Shown here piece after piece: positions 35,510 through 43,324 of a stretch of DNA of 64,000 nt. How positions within the stretch are numbered: position 1 is the first letter of the stretch; every line of letters starts with the position of its first letter. The position numbers and the translations under genes were made by a program. The DNA is taken from NCBI RefSeq assembly GCF_000720185.1, contig NZ_JOIY01000027.1:124001-188000 (forward strand). Direction: 5' to 3'. The stretch is from Streptomyces sp. NRRL S-340. Its GTDB lineage: Bacteria > Actinomycetota > Actinomycetes > Streptomycetales > Streptomycetaceae. The notes below the pieces were generated by a model. It had not been told where the DNA came from, did not search any database, and saw nothing but the letters and a program-made list of their open reading frames with translations.

Positions 35510-36729
35510 GGATCGCCATGGTGTCCGAGCACGCGAGCCCGCTCGCCGCGCTCGGCGGGGTCGACGCCGGTGGCCAGAACGTCTACGTCGCCCGCCTGGC
35601 CGAGGAACTGGCGCGCCGCGGACACGACGTCACCGTCCACACCCGGCGCGACGACCCGGACCTGCCCGACCGGGTGCCGCTGCCCGGCGGCGCCGTCGTC
35701 GAGCACGTACCGGCCGGGCCGCCCGAAGTCATCCCCAAGGACGCCCTGTTCGCGCACATGCCGTCCTTCGGCGCCCACCTGGCACGCGTCTGGCGCCACG
35801 AGCGGCCCGACGTGGTGCACGCGCACTTCTGGATGTCCGGCATGGCCTCCCTGCTCGGCGCGGGCCCGCACGGCGTACCCGTCATCCAGACCTTCCACGC
35901 CCTGGGCACCGTCAAGCGCCGCCACCAGGGCCGCGAGGACACCAGTCCGCTCGAACGCATCGGCATCGAACGGCAGATCGGCCGCACCTGCGACCGGGTG
36001 CTGGCCACCTGCTCCGACGAGGTCCACGAACTCGCCGCCATGGGCATCTCCCCGAGCCGCGTCTCCGTCGTCCCCTGCGGCGTCGACTCCGCCCACTTCC
36101 ACCCCGGCGCGGACCCCGCCACCGCGCCCGCCCCCGCCCGCGCCCACCGGCACCGGCTGCTCTCCTGCGGCCGGCTGGTCCGCCGCAAGGGGTACGACCA
36201 GGCGATCCGCGCCCTCACCCGGATCCCCGACGCCGAACTCCTGCTCGCCGGCGGCCCGCCGCCCGCGCTGCTGCACACCGACCCCGAGGCCCGCCGGCTC
36301 CTCGGCCTGGCCGCCCGGGAAGGCGTCGGCGACCGGGTACGGCTGCTCGGCGCCGTCGACCCGGCCCGGATGCCCGCGCTGATGCGCAGCGCCGACCTGG
36401 TGCTGTGCACCCCGGCCTACGAACCGTTCGGGATCGTCCCGCTGGAGGCGATGGCGTGCGCCGTGCCCGTCGTCGCCACCGACGTGGGCGGCCACCGCGA
36501 CTCCGTCGCCGACGGACGCACCGGCCGGCTCGTCCCCCAGGGCGACACCGCGGCGGTCGCCGCCGCCGTACGCGACCTGCTCGGCAGTGAGCGCACCCGC
36601 CGCCGCTACGGCAGCGCCGGCCGTGAACGCGTGCTCGGCCGCTTCACCTGGCGGCGCGTGGCCGACGGCGCCGAACAGGTCTACCGGCGCGTCACCGCCG
36701 AGCACGAGGTCAAGACGGAGGTCGCCTGA
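35506..36729 (+). CDS. Family 4 glycosyltransferase
   Basis: The 407-residue GT-B protein has the GT4 N-terminus SEHASPLAALGGVDAGGQNVYVARLAEELARRGH (resembling MshA and sucrose-phosphate-synthase-type enzymes), CGRLVRRKGYDQAIRAL and the E-x7-E motif in YEPFGIVPLEAMACAVPVVATDVGGHRDSV. It overlaps the preceding gene by 4 bp (ATGA, with AAGGAGG 8 bp upstream). Its 3' end is the first copy of a 26-bp triplication that leads into three micro-ORFs before gmhA. Confidence 0.9.
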   Translation: MRIAMVSEHASPLAALGGVDAGGQNVYVARLAEELARRGHDVTVHTRRDDPDLPDRVPLPGGAVVEHVPAGPPEVIPKDALFAHMPSFGAHLARVWRHERPDVVHAHFWMSGMASLLGAGPHGVPVIQTFHALGTVKRRHQGREDTSPLERIGIERQIGRTCDRVLATCSDEVHELAAMGISPSRVSVVPCGVDSAHFHPGADPATAPAPARAHRHRLLSCGRLVRRKGYDQAIRALTRIPDAELLLAGGPPPALLHTDPEARRLLGLAAREGVGDRVRLLGAVDPARMPALMRSADLVLCTPAYEPFGIVPLEAMACAVPVVATDVGGHRDSVADGRTGRLVPQGDTAAVAAAVRDLLGSERTRRRYGSAGRERVLGRFTWRRVADGAEQVYRRVTAEHEVKTEVA

Positions 36730-36755
36730 TGAACGTCGAGACGGAGACCGCGTGA
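36729..36755 (+). CDS. Micro-ORF 1 of a coupling chain (8 residues)
   Basis: Encodes MNVETETA. Its ATG shares one base with the GT4 stop (TGATG) and its own stop shares one base with the next ATG. No separate ribosome site other than GACGGAG in the preceding repeat. Possibly translated only by ribosomes that have just ended on the GT4 gene. Confidence 0.35.
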   Translation: MNVETETA

Positions 36756-36781
36756 TGAACGTCGAGACGGAGGCCGCGTGA
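36755..36781 (+). CDS. Micro-ORF 2 of a coupling chain (8 residues)
   Basis: Encodes MNVETEAA, nearly identical to micro-ORF 1 because it arises from the same 26-bp duplication. It overlaps the micro-ORFs on both sides by one base. GACGGAG (in the repeat) lies about 8 bp before its ATG. Confidence 0.35.
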   Translation: MNVETEAA

Positions 36782-36825
36782 TGAACACGGCCTTCCCCGC
36801 ACCGGCTTCCCGTACCCGGAGGTGA
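36781..36825 (+). CDS. Micro-ORF 3 of a coupling chain (14 residues)
   Basis: Encodes MNTAFPAPASRTRR and stops at TGA 36823-36825, inside the GGAGGTGA ribosome site of gmhA (ATG 36830). Terminating ribosomes would therefore be released right at the gmhA start. This is suggestive of translational coupling across a gap of 100 bp. Confidence 0.35.
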   Translation: MNTAFPAPASRTRR

Positions 36826-36829
36826 CCCC

Positions 36830-37429
36830 ATGAGTGTCGGAACACCGTCCGTCCTCGGACACTGCGACGAACTCCTCGTCGCCCTCGGACAGTTCCGCGG
36901 CTGTGCGCACATCACCCAGCGCTGGGGCGAACGGCTCGCCGCCGTCCTCGGCGGCGGGGGACGGCTGCTCGCCGCGGGCAACGGCGGCAGCGCCGCCCAG
37001 GCCCAGCACCTGACCGCCGAACTCGTCGGCCGCTACCGCGACGACCGCCCGCCGTACTCGGCGATCGCCCTGCACGCCGACACCTCCAGCACCACCGCCA
37101 TCGCCAACGACTACGGCGTCGACGAGGTGTTCGCCCGCCAGGTGCGCGCCCACGGGCGGCCCGGTGACGTCCTCGTGCTGCTGTCCACCAGCGGCGCCAG
37201 CGCCAACCTGCTCTCGGCCGCCGCCGCGGGCCGCAGCGCGGGCCTGCGGGTGTGGGCGCTCACCGGTCCGGCGCCCAACCCGCTGAGCGCGGGCAGCGAC
37301 GAGGCGCTGTGCGCGGCCGGCGCCTCCACGGCCACCGTGCAGGAACTCCACCTGGTCGCCGTGCACATGATCTGCGCCGCGTTCGACGCGGCCCTCGAAC
37401 GGGACGCCCTCGAACGGGGCGGGAGGTGA
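36830..37429 (+). CDS. gmhA: Phosphoheptose isomerase-like SIS protein
   Basis: The 199-residue protein has the SIS fold with the GmhA motifs LLAAGNGGSAAQAQHLTAELVGRY (sugar-phosphate loop plus catalytic Glu), LLSTSGASANLLSAA and VQELHLVAVHMIC, whose His aligns with the catalytic His of E. coli GmhA. It would convert sedoheptulose 7-phosphate to D-glycero-D-manno-heptose 7-phosphate, the first step of NDP-heptose synthesis. ATG 36830 has GGAGGTGA 5 bp upstream. hldE follows after one base. Confidence 0.9.
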   Translation: MSVGTPSVLGHCDELLVALGQFRGCAHITQRWGERLAAVLGGGGRLLAAGNGGSAAQAQHLTAELVGRYRDDRPPYSAIALHADTSSTTAIANDYGVDEVFARQVRAHGRPGDVLVLLSTSGASANLLSAAAAGRSAGLRVWALTGPAPNPLSAGSDEALCAAGASTATVQELHLVAVHMICAAFDAALERDALERGGR

Positions 37430-37430
37430 C

Positions 37431-38846
37431 ATGACGGGCAAGGCACCCCTGGTCGTGGTCGGTGACGCCCTGCTCGACCGCGACCTCACCGGACACGCGG
37501 ACCGGCTCGCGCCCGACGCCCCGGTACCCGTCGTCGCGGACTGCGCGGAACGGGTACGGCCGGGCGGCGCCGCCCTCACCGCGTACCTCGCCGCCCGCGA
37601 CGGCCGTGACGTCACCCTCGTCGCCGGCCTGGACGACGGACCGGCCGGGCGGGAACTGCGCCGCCTCCTGGAACCGTGGCTGACCCTCGTCCCCCTCCCC
37701 ATGACCGGCGAGGTGCCCGAGAAGACCCGCGTCCTCGCCCAGGGCCGCCCGGTGGTCCGCCTCGACCACGGCAGCGGCCGCACCCTGGAGGCCACCGAGG
37801 AGGCCCGCGCGGTGCTCGCCGCCGCGTCCGCCGTCCTCGTCTCCGACTACGGCCGGGGCGCGGCCGACGCCCTGCGGCCCGGACTGCTCAGGCGGCCCCC
37901 GGTCGTCTGGGACCCGCACCCGCGCGGCGGCCCGCCGGTCCCGGGCACCCGCCTGGTCACCCCGGCCCGCTCGGAGGCCCGCACCTTCGCGGAGGCCCTG
38001 CGCGAAGCGGCCGGGGAGACGGGCGGGCCGCAGACCGGCGGGCCCGGTGGCGGCCCCGGCGTCGGTGAACTGCGCACCGTCGCCCACGAGGCGTCCGCGC
38101 TGGTACGGCACTGGCGGGTCGCCGCCGTCGCGGTCACCCTCGGCGCCCGCGGCGCCCTGCTGTCGTACGGCGAACACCCGCTGCTGGTTCCGGTCACCGC
38201 CGCCCACCACGGCGACGCGTGCGGCGCGGGGGACCGGTTCGCCGCCACGGCGGCCGGACTCCTCGCGGACGGTGCGCTCGTCGGGGAGGCCGTGGAGGGC
38301 GCCGTCACCGCGGCGAGCGCCTTCGTCGGCGCCGGCGGGGCGGGCGGCCTGTCCGGCACCGCGCACCCCGCGGGCGCCGTGCCGGCGGGCGACGACCCCG
38401 CCGGCCTGGTCGCCAGGGTCCGCGCGACCGGCGGCACGGTCGTCGCCGCGGGCGGCTGCTTCGACCTGCTGCACGCCGGACACGTCGGGCTGCTCCAGGC
38501 CGCCCGGCGGATCGGCGACTGCCTCGTCGTCTGCGTCAACTCCGACGCCTCCGTACGCCGCCGCAAGGGCGAGGGCCGGCCCGTCAACCCGCTCGCCGAC
38601 CGGCTGCGCGTCCTGCGCGCCCTGGCCTGCGTCGACGCCGTGGCCGTGTTCGACGAGAACACCCCCGAACGGCTCCTCGCCGAACTCCGCCCCGACGTCT
38701 GGGTCAAGGGCGGCGACTACGCCGGCGCCGACCTCCCCGAGGCGGCCCTCCTGCAGGAGTGGGGCGGCCAGGCCGTCCTGCTGCCCTACCTCGACGGCCG
38801 CTCCTCGACGGCCCTGATGGCCAGGGCGGCGGAGGGAGCGCGGTGA
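37431..38846 (+). CDS. hldE: Bifunctional heptose 7-phosphate kinase / heptose 1-phosphate adenylyltransferase
   Basis: The 471-residue protein has an N-terminal PfkB kinase domain (about 1-310) with DACGAGDRFAAT (the GAGD catalytic Asp) and a C-terminal nucleotidyltransferase domain (about 330-471) with GGCFDLLHAGHVGLLQAARRIGD (the HxGH motif) and RPVNPLADRLRVLRAL. Length and order match E. coli HldE (477 residues). It makes heptose 1,7-bisphosphate and later ADP-heptose, with GmhB acting between. An insertion of Gly/Pro-rich residues (about 195-210) lies in the kinase domain. Confidence 0.93.
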   Translation: MTGKAPLVVVGDALLDRDLTGHADRLAPDAPVPVVADCAERVRPGGAALTAYLAARDGRDVTLVAGLDDGPAGRELRRLLEPWLTLVPLPMTGEVPEKTRVLAQGRPVVRLDHGSGRTLEATEEARAVLAAASAVLVSDYGRGAADALRPGLLRRPPVVWDPHPRGGPPVPGTRLVTPARSEARTFAEALREAAGETGGPQTGGPGGGPGVGELRTVAHEASALVRHWRVAAVAVTLGARGALLSYGEHPLLVPVTAAHHGDACGAGDRFAATAAGLLADGALVGEAVEGAVTAASAFVGAGGAGGLSGTAHPAGAVPAGDDPAGLVARVRATGGTVVAAGGCFDLLHAGHVGLLQAARRIGDCLVVCVNSDASVRRRKGEGRPVNPLADRLRVLRALACVDAVAVFDENTPERLLAELRPDVWVKGGDYAGADLPEAALLQEWGGQAVLLPYLDGRSSTALMARAAEGAR

Positions 38847-39823
38847 CCGGCCCCGGCGGGCCCGGGGGAGGGGACGCCCCGCGCCTCCTGGTCCTGCGTG
38901 CCCTCGGGCTCGGTGATCTGCTCGCCGGGGTGCCCGCCCTGCGCGCGCTGCGGCGGGGCTTTTGGGCGCACGAGATCGTGCTCGCCGCGCCGGAGGAGCT
39001 GCGGCCCCTCGCCGAGGCGACGGGCGCCGTCGACCGGCTGCTGCCGGCCGCGGCGCCCGGCCGGGCCGTACCGGACGCCCTCGCCTGGACCGGACCGCCC
39101 CCGGACGTCGCCGTCGACCTGCACGGCAACGGGCCGCCCAGCCACCAGCTGCTCGCCGCCCTGGGCCCCCGGCGCCTGCTGGCGTTCGCGCACCCCGGGA
39201 CCCCGGACGTCGAGGGACCGCCCTGGTACGCCGACGAGCACGAGCGGGACCGCTGGTGCCGGCTGCTGCGCTGGTACGGCGTGCCGGCCGACCCCGCCGA
39301 CCTGCGGCTGCCCCGCCCCGCCGGCCCCTGCCCGGCCCCCGGCGCGGTCGTCGTGCACCCCGGCGCCGGATCGCCCGCGCGGCGGTGGCCCGTCGACCGG
39401 TTCGCCCGCGTCGCGCAAGCGCTGCGCGCCCGCGGCCACCGGGTCGTCGTCACCGGCGGACCGGACGAGGGCGACCTCGTCGCCACGCTCGCCAAACGCG
39501 CCGGGCTGCCCGACACGGACGTGTTCGGCGGCGGACTGCCCCTCGGCCGGTTCTCCGCGCTGGTCGCGGGCGCCCGCGCCGTCCTCAGCGGCGACACCGG
39601 CATCGCCCACCTCGCCGTGGCCCACGCGACCCCGTCGGTGACCCTGTGCGGCCCGGTCCCGCCCAGCCGCTGGGGGCCGCCCCCGGACGACCCCCGCCAC
39701 CGCGCCCTGTGGCACGGCCCGGAGGGCGACCCGCACGGCAGCCGCCCCGACCCGGCGCTGCTGAGGATCACCACCCAAGAGGCACTGGACGCCCTCGACG
39801 CGCTCCCCGAGCCGTCGCACTGA
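38843..39823 (+). CDS. Family 9 glycosyltransferase (second heptosyltransferase-like protein)
   Basis: The 326-residue protein shows LRALGLGDLLAGVPALRALRR at the N-terminus, VVVHPGAGSPARRWPVDRFARVAQAL in the middle and LSGDTGIAHLAVAHATPSVTLCGPVPPSRWGPP near the C-terminus, the GT9 pattern. GTG 38843 overlaps the hldE stop by 4 bp. The presence of two GT9 genes suggests that two heptoses, or heptose and another sugar, are added in turn. Confidence 0.9.
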   Translation: MTGPGGPGGGDAPRLLVLRALGLGDLLAGVPALRALRRGFWAHEIVLAAPEELRPLAEATGAVDRLLPAAAPGRAVPDALAWTGPPPDVAVDLHGNGPPSHQLLAALGPRRLLAFAHPGTPDVEGPPWYADEHERDRWCRLLRWYGVPADPADLRLPRPAGPCPAPGAVVVHPGAGSPARRWPVDRFARVAQALRARGHRVVVTGGPDEGDLVATLAKRAGLPDTDVFGGGLPLGRFSALVAGARAVLSGDTGIAHLAVAHATPSVTLCGPVPPSRWGPPPDDPRHRALWHGPEGDPHGSRPDPALLRITTQEALDALDALPEPSH

Positions 39824-39841
39824 CGAAGGACGGCCGGCACC

Positions 39842-40762
39842 ATGGCACACGCACACGCATCCGAGCACGGACCCGTCGGGGTGGTCATCGCCACCCGCAA
39901 CCGCTCCGCGCGCCTCGCCGTGACCCTCCGGCACCTGCTGGCCCTGCCCGAACACCCCGAGATCGTCGTCGCCGACAACGCCTCCACCGACGGCACCCGG
40001 GCCCTGCTCGCCCGCGAGTTCCCGCAGGTACGGGTTCTTGCGCTGCCCTCCAACCGGGGCGCCCCGGCCCGCACCCACGGCGTCCGTGCCCTGCGCACCC
40101 CCTACGTGGCCTTCAGCGACGACGACTCCTGGTGGGAACCGGGCGCGCTCGCCGAGGCGGCCCGCCTCCTCGACCGCCACCCCCGGCTCGGCCTGCTCGC
40201 CGCCCGCACCCTGGTCGGCCCCGAGGAGGAACCCGACCCGCTCGACAAGGTGCTCGCCGACTCCCCGCTGGGCCCGGCCACCGACCTGCCCGGCACCCAG
40301 GTCCTCGGCTTCCTCGCGTGCGCCGCCGTCACCCGACGCACCGCCTACCTCGACGCCGGCGGCTTCCACCCGCTGCTGTTCTTCGGCGCCGAGGAGACCC
40401 TGCTCGCCTACGACCTCGCCGCCCGCGGCTGGGGCGTCACCCACTGCCCCGAGGTGGTCGCCCACCACCACCCGGACCCCGCCCCGCGCACCGACCGCCC
40501 CGCCGTCGTGCGCCGCAACGAACTCCTCACCGCCTGGCTGCGCCGCCCGCTCCCGTACGCCCTCGCCCGCACCCGCGCGCTGGCCGCCGACGCCCGCCAC
40601 GACCCCCACGCCCGGCGCGCCCTGCGCGAGGCCCTGGCCCGGCTGCCCGGCGCCGTCCGCGCCCGCCGCCCCCTGCCGCCGTACGTCGAGCGCGCCGCCC
40701 GGCTGCTGGACGCGGAACCGGCCCACCGGCCGTCCCGCCCGGACCAGGGAGGCACCCCGTGA
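39842..40762 (+). CDS. Family 2 glycosyltransferase, paralogue A
   Basis: The 306-residue protein has GVVIATRNRSARLAVTLRHLLALPEHPEIVVADNASTDGTRALL at the N-terminus, FSDDDSWWEPGAL (the DxD region) and AEETLLAYDLAARGWGVTHCPEVVAHHHP. It is clearly related to the next gene along its whole length, so one arose by tandem duplication. ATG 39842 has GAAGGA about 10 bp upstream. Confidence 0.9.
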   Translation: MAHAHASEHGPVGVVIATRNRSARLAVTLRHLLALPEHPEIVVADNASTDGTRALLAREFPQVRVLALPSNRGAPARTHGVRALRTPYVAFSDDDSWWEPGALAEAARLLDRHPRLGLLAARTLVGPEEEPDPLDKVLADSPLGPATDLPGTQVLGFLACAAVTRRTAYLDAGGFHPLLFFGAEETLLAYDLAARGWGVTHCPEVVAHHHPDPAPRTDRPAVVRRNELLTAWLRRPLPYALARTRALAADARHDPHARRALREALARLPGAVRARRPLPPYVERAARLLDAEPAHRPSRPDQGGTP

Positions 40763-41655
40763 CCGATCCGCGCACCACCGTCGTGGTCATCACCCACAAC
40801 CGCCGCCCCGAACTGCTGCGCACCCTCGACCGGCTCGCCGAACTCCCCGAACGCCCCGAGGTGATCGTCACCGACAACGGCTCCACCGACGGCACCTCCG
40901 CCGCCGTGGCCCGCCACCACCCGCAGGTACGGCTGCTGAGCCCCGGCCGCAACCTCGGCGCCGTCGGCCGCAACCTGGCCGTGCGCCGGGTCCGCACCCC
41001 CTACGTGGCCTTCTGCGACGACGACTCCTGGTGGGCGCCGGGCGCGCTGGCCGGCGCCGCCGACCTGCTCGACCGGCACGCGGCACTCGGCTCGGTCACC
41101 GCCCGCATCGTCGTCGAACCGGACGGGAGGGAGGACCCGATCGTCGAGGAACTGCGCAACTCGCCCCTCCCCGGACCCCGCTGGCTGCCCGGCCCGGCGC
41201 TCGGCTCCTTCCTCGCCGCGGCGACGGTGCTGCGCACCGACGCGTTCCGCCGCGCGGGCGGCTTCCACCCCCGGCTGTGGCTCGGCGGAGAGGAGGAACT
41301 GCTCGCCGCCGACCTCGCGGCGGACGGCTGGTGGCTGACCTACGCCGACGAACTGACGATCCATCACCATCCCTCCACGGTGCGGGACTCCACGCGCCGC
41401 CGCCGGGACGGCATCCGCAACACCCTGTGGTTCACCTGGCTGCGCAGGCCGCTGGGGCCCGCCCTGCGCCGCACCCTGTACCTGGCCCGCACGGTGCCGC
41501 GCGACACCACGTCCCTGCACGCCTTCGCCGAGGCGGCCGGCGCCCTGCCCTGGATCGTGCGCGAGCGGCGGGTGCTGCCGCCCGAGGTGGAGGCGCGGCT
41601 GCGGCTCCTGGAGGCCGGCCAGCGCCGCTCGAAGGCCCGCCGCTACACCGGGTGA
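40759..41655 (+). CDS. Family 2 glycosyltransferase, paralogue B
   Basis: The 298-residue protein parallels the preceding one: TVVVITHNRRPELLRTLDRLAELPERPEVIVTDNGSTDGTSAAV, FCDDDSWWAPGAL, GGEEELLAADLAADGWWLTYADELTIHHHP. GTG 40759 overlaps its paralogue's stop by 4 bp. It is the last gene of the operon. Shared DDDSWW and HHHP suggest the two use the same or a very similar donor. Confidence 0.9.
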   Translation: MTDPRTTVVVITHNRRPELLRTLDRLAELPERPEVIVTDNGSTDGTSAAVARHHPQVRLLSPGRNLGAVGRNLAVRRVRTPYVAFCDDDSWWAPGALAGAADLLDRHAALGSVTARIVVEPDGREDPIVEELRNSPLPGPRWLPGPALGSFLAAATVLRTDAFRRAGGFHPRLWLGGEEELLAADLAADGWWLTYADELTIHHHPSTVRDSTRRRRDGIRNTLWFTWLRRPLGPALRRTLYLARTVPRDTTSLHAFAEAAGALPWIVRERRVLPPEVEARLRLLEAGQRRSKARRYTG

Positions 41656-41777
41656 TGCACAAGCGGCCACCGCCTGCGTACGCAGACGCGCCCGCCCGCC
41701 GCGGGGAGGGCCGCACGCACCCCCGGCCCGGGCGTACAGGCCCGGGCGTACAGGCCCGTGGCCGCGCGCACCCACGC

Positions 41778-41857
41778 GCGTACGCACCCGAAGCCACGCG
41801 CATACCCGCGCGCGTACGCACGCGAAGCCACGCGGGTACGCACCCGGAGCCCGCACG
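41778..41857 (+). repeat. Imperfect direct repeats in the gap after the glycan operon
   Basis: GCGTACGCACCCGAAGCCACGCG (41778-41800) recurs with one change at 41812-41834 and in part at about 41835-41857 (GGTACGCACCCGGAGCCC). The 367-bp gap 41656-42022 also has a duplicated GGGCGTACAGGCCC (41730-41755). I see no gene or convincing terminator in it. Confidence 0.65.
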
Positions 41858-42009
41858 TGGATGGACGCAGCCCGCCCGGCGCTCATGCTCACAGCCCGAG
41901 CATGAGCGGCCGGCCATGCGCACCCGCGGCCATGTGCGTGCGCACGTCGCGCGCGTCCCCGGCGCCGCCCGCGTGCACCGCCGCTCCCCGCGCACCGGAG
42001 CGCGTGCGC

Positions 42010-42022
42010 GACAATGGGTGCC
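42010..42022 (+). promoter_or_regulatory. Candidate leaderless -10 element of the XRE regulator
   Basis: GACAAT (42010-42015) precedes ATG 42023 by 7 bp, the same arrangement as before the PP2C-like gene. There is no ribosome site. A -35 is not evident. Confidence 0.35.
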
Positions 42023-42865
42023 ATGACCGCGGCATCCGACCCCCGAGCGCTCGGGGCGTTCCTGAAGGCCCGCCGGGCCGAACTGGCCCCGGACGACTTC
42101 GGACTGCCCGGGACCGACTCGCGCCGCAAGGTCGCGGGGCTGCGCCGGGAGGAGGTCGCCCGGATCGCGGCGATCAGCGTCGACTACTACACGCGGCTCG
42201 AACAGGGCCGCGTCCCCGCCTCCGTCTCCGTGCTCGCCGCCGTGGCCCGCGCGCTGCGCCTGGACGACGACCAGCAGACCTACCTGTACCGGCTCGCGGG
42301 CAAGGCCGACGCCCGCCCGCGCGGCCCGCGCCCCGCCCAGCGGGTGCGGCCCGCCATGCGGCGCCTGCTCGCCCAGCTCACCGCCACTCCCGCCGTCGTC
42401 CTGGGCGACCGGCTGGACGTCCTGGCCTGGAACGCGGCGGCGGCGGCACTGTTCACCGACTTCTCGCGGGTGCCGCCCGACCGGCGCAACTACGTGCGCC
42501 TGCTGTTCACCGACCCCGTGGTCCGCGCCCTGCACCGGGAGTGGCGGCACGACGCCCGCGACGCCGTCGCCGCCCTGCGCATGGGCGCCGGGCCCGACGA
42601 CCCCGAACTCGCCCGGCTCGTCGGCGAACTCTCCGCCGCCGACGCCGACTTCCGCACCTGGTGGGCCGAGCACCGGGTGATCACCGCGGGCTACGGCACC
42701 AAGCACTACCGGCACCACCTGGCCGGTGACCTCACCCTCGACTGCGACACCTGGGACAGTCCGGACGGCTCGGGGCAGCGGCTCATGGTCCTCACCGCCG
42801 AGGCCGGCAGCCCGTCCCACGAAGCACTGCGCCTTATCACCTCGGCCTCCGCCCACCCTGCCTGA
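42023..42865 (+). CDS. XRE-family regulator with MmyB-like ligand-binding domain
   Basis: The 280-residue protein has an N-terminal HTH (about 8-85; LGAFLKARRAELAP ... GLRREEVARIAAISVDYYTRLEQGRVPASVSVLAAVARAL) and a C-terminal MmyB-like PAS/lipid-binding domain (about 100-275) with LDVLAWNAAAAALFTDFSRVPPDRRNYVRLLFTD. This is a very common Streptomyces layout, often divergent from a dehydrogenase gene it controls, but no such partner is next to it here. ATG 42023 rather than ATG 42014 is preferred because of the conserved length and the -10 spacing. Confidence 0.9.
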   Translation: MTAASDPRALGAFLKARRAELAPDDFGLPGTDSRRKVAGLRREEVARIAAISVDYYTRLEQGRVPASVSVLAAVARALRLDDDQQTYLYRLAGKADARPRGPRPAQRVRPAMRRLLAQLTATPAVVLGDRLDVLAWNAAAAALFTDFSRVPPDRRNYVRLLFTDPVVRALHREWRHDARDAVAALRMGAGPDDPELARLVGELSAADADFRTWWAEHRVITAGYGTKHYRHHLAGDLTLDCDTWDSPDGSGQRLMVLTAEAGSPSHEALRLITSASAHPA

Positions 42866-42947
42866 CCAGGGCTTCCCGCGGCCCGCGCCGCCACCGGACG
42901 TCCCACGCGCCCCGCGCGAGGCTTCCCCGCCCGCGCCGCCACACGGC

Positions 42948-43259
42948 TCAGACGGAGCGCGAGCGCCCGCACCACAGCCGCAGCGCGGCGAACAGCGCCA
43001 GGGGCCACACCGCGGCGAACGCCCAGATCACCCCCGGCTCGGCGGTGGCGGCACCGGCCGTCAGGAGCGCGACGGCGACCGCCAGCAGCAGGACGACGGT
43101 CCGCGTCCGCGGGGCGTACGCCGCCACCCGGGCGGGGTCGGGGCGCCTGCGGCGCCGGGTGGAACTCAGTCGCCGGACCAGTCGGCGGTCACGGCTCAGT
43201 GCGCGTTCTATCTCGTCCAGGATCCGCTGTTCGTGATCGGGAAGTCTGTTTGTCGACAC
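42948..43259 (-). CDS. DUF3040 small membrane protein
   Basis: The 103-residue protein starts VSTNRLPDHEQRILDEIERALSRDRRLVRRLSS, the DUF3040 signature (EHEQR...LE.IERAL), followed by a basic stretch and two hydrophobic helices (about 57-75 and 80-95). The function of the family is unknown. GTG 43259 has TAGGAG 6 bp upstream. A much longer frame on this strand reaching to 43865 is only the shadow of repeats in the next gene. Confidence 0.88.
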   Translation of the reverse strand: MSTNRLPDHEQRILDEIERALSRDRRLVRRLSSTRRRRRPDPARVAAYAPRTRTVVLLLAVAVALLTAGAATAEPGVIWAFAAVWPLALFAALRLWCGRSRSV

Positions 43260-43324
43260 TGTTGCTCCTACGGGGACCGAGCTGCCTGCCGCGTCCCGTT
43301 CCGGGTGCCCGGCCGCTCCTCGGC

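Larger units (their letters stand above)
36709..36786 (+). repeat. 26-bp direct repeat, three copies, spanning a gene end
   Basis: Copies at 36709-36734, 36735-36760 and 36761-36786 have the form GTCrAGACGGAG (r = A or G), then a variable CGC block, then TGATGAAC. The first copy is the last codons and stop of the GT4 gene. Because each unit holds an ATG and the next unit a TGA, and 26 is not divisible by 3, each extra copy creates a new overlapping micro-ORF. Confidence 0.9.

Noticed and set aside
36729..36825. Reading the micro-ORFs as a single missed gene
   Set aside because: They are in different frames and each ends in its own TGA, so no single protein can be made without frameshifting.
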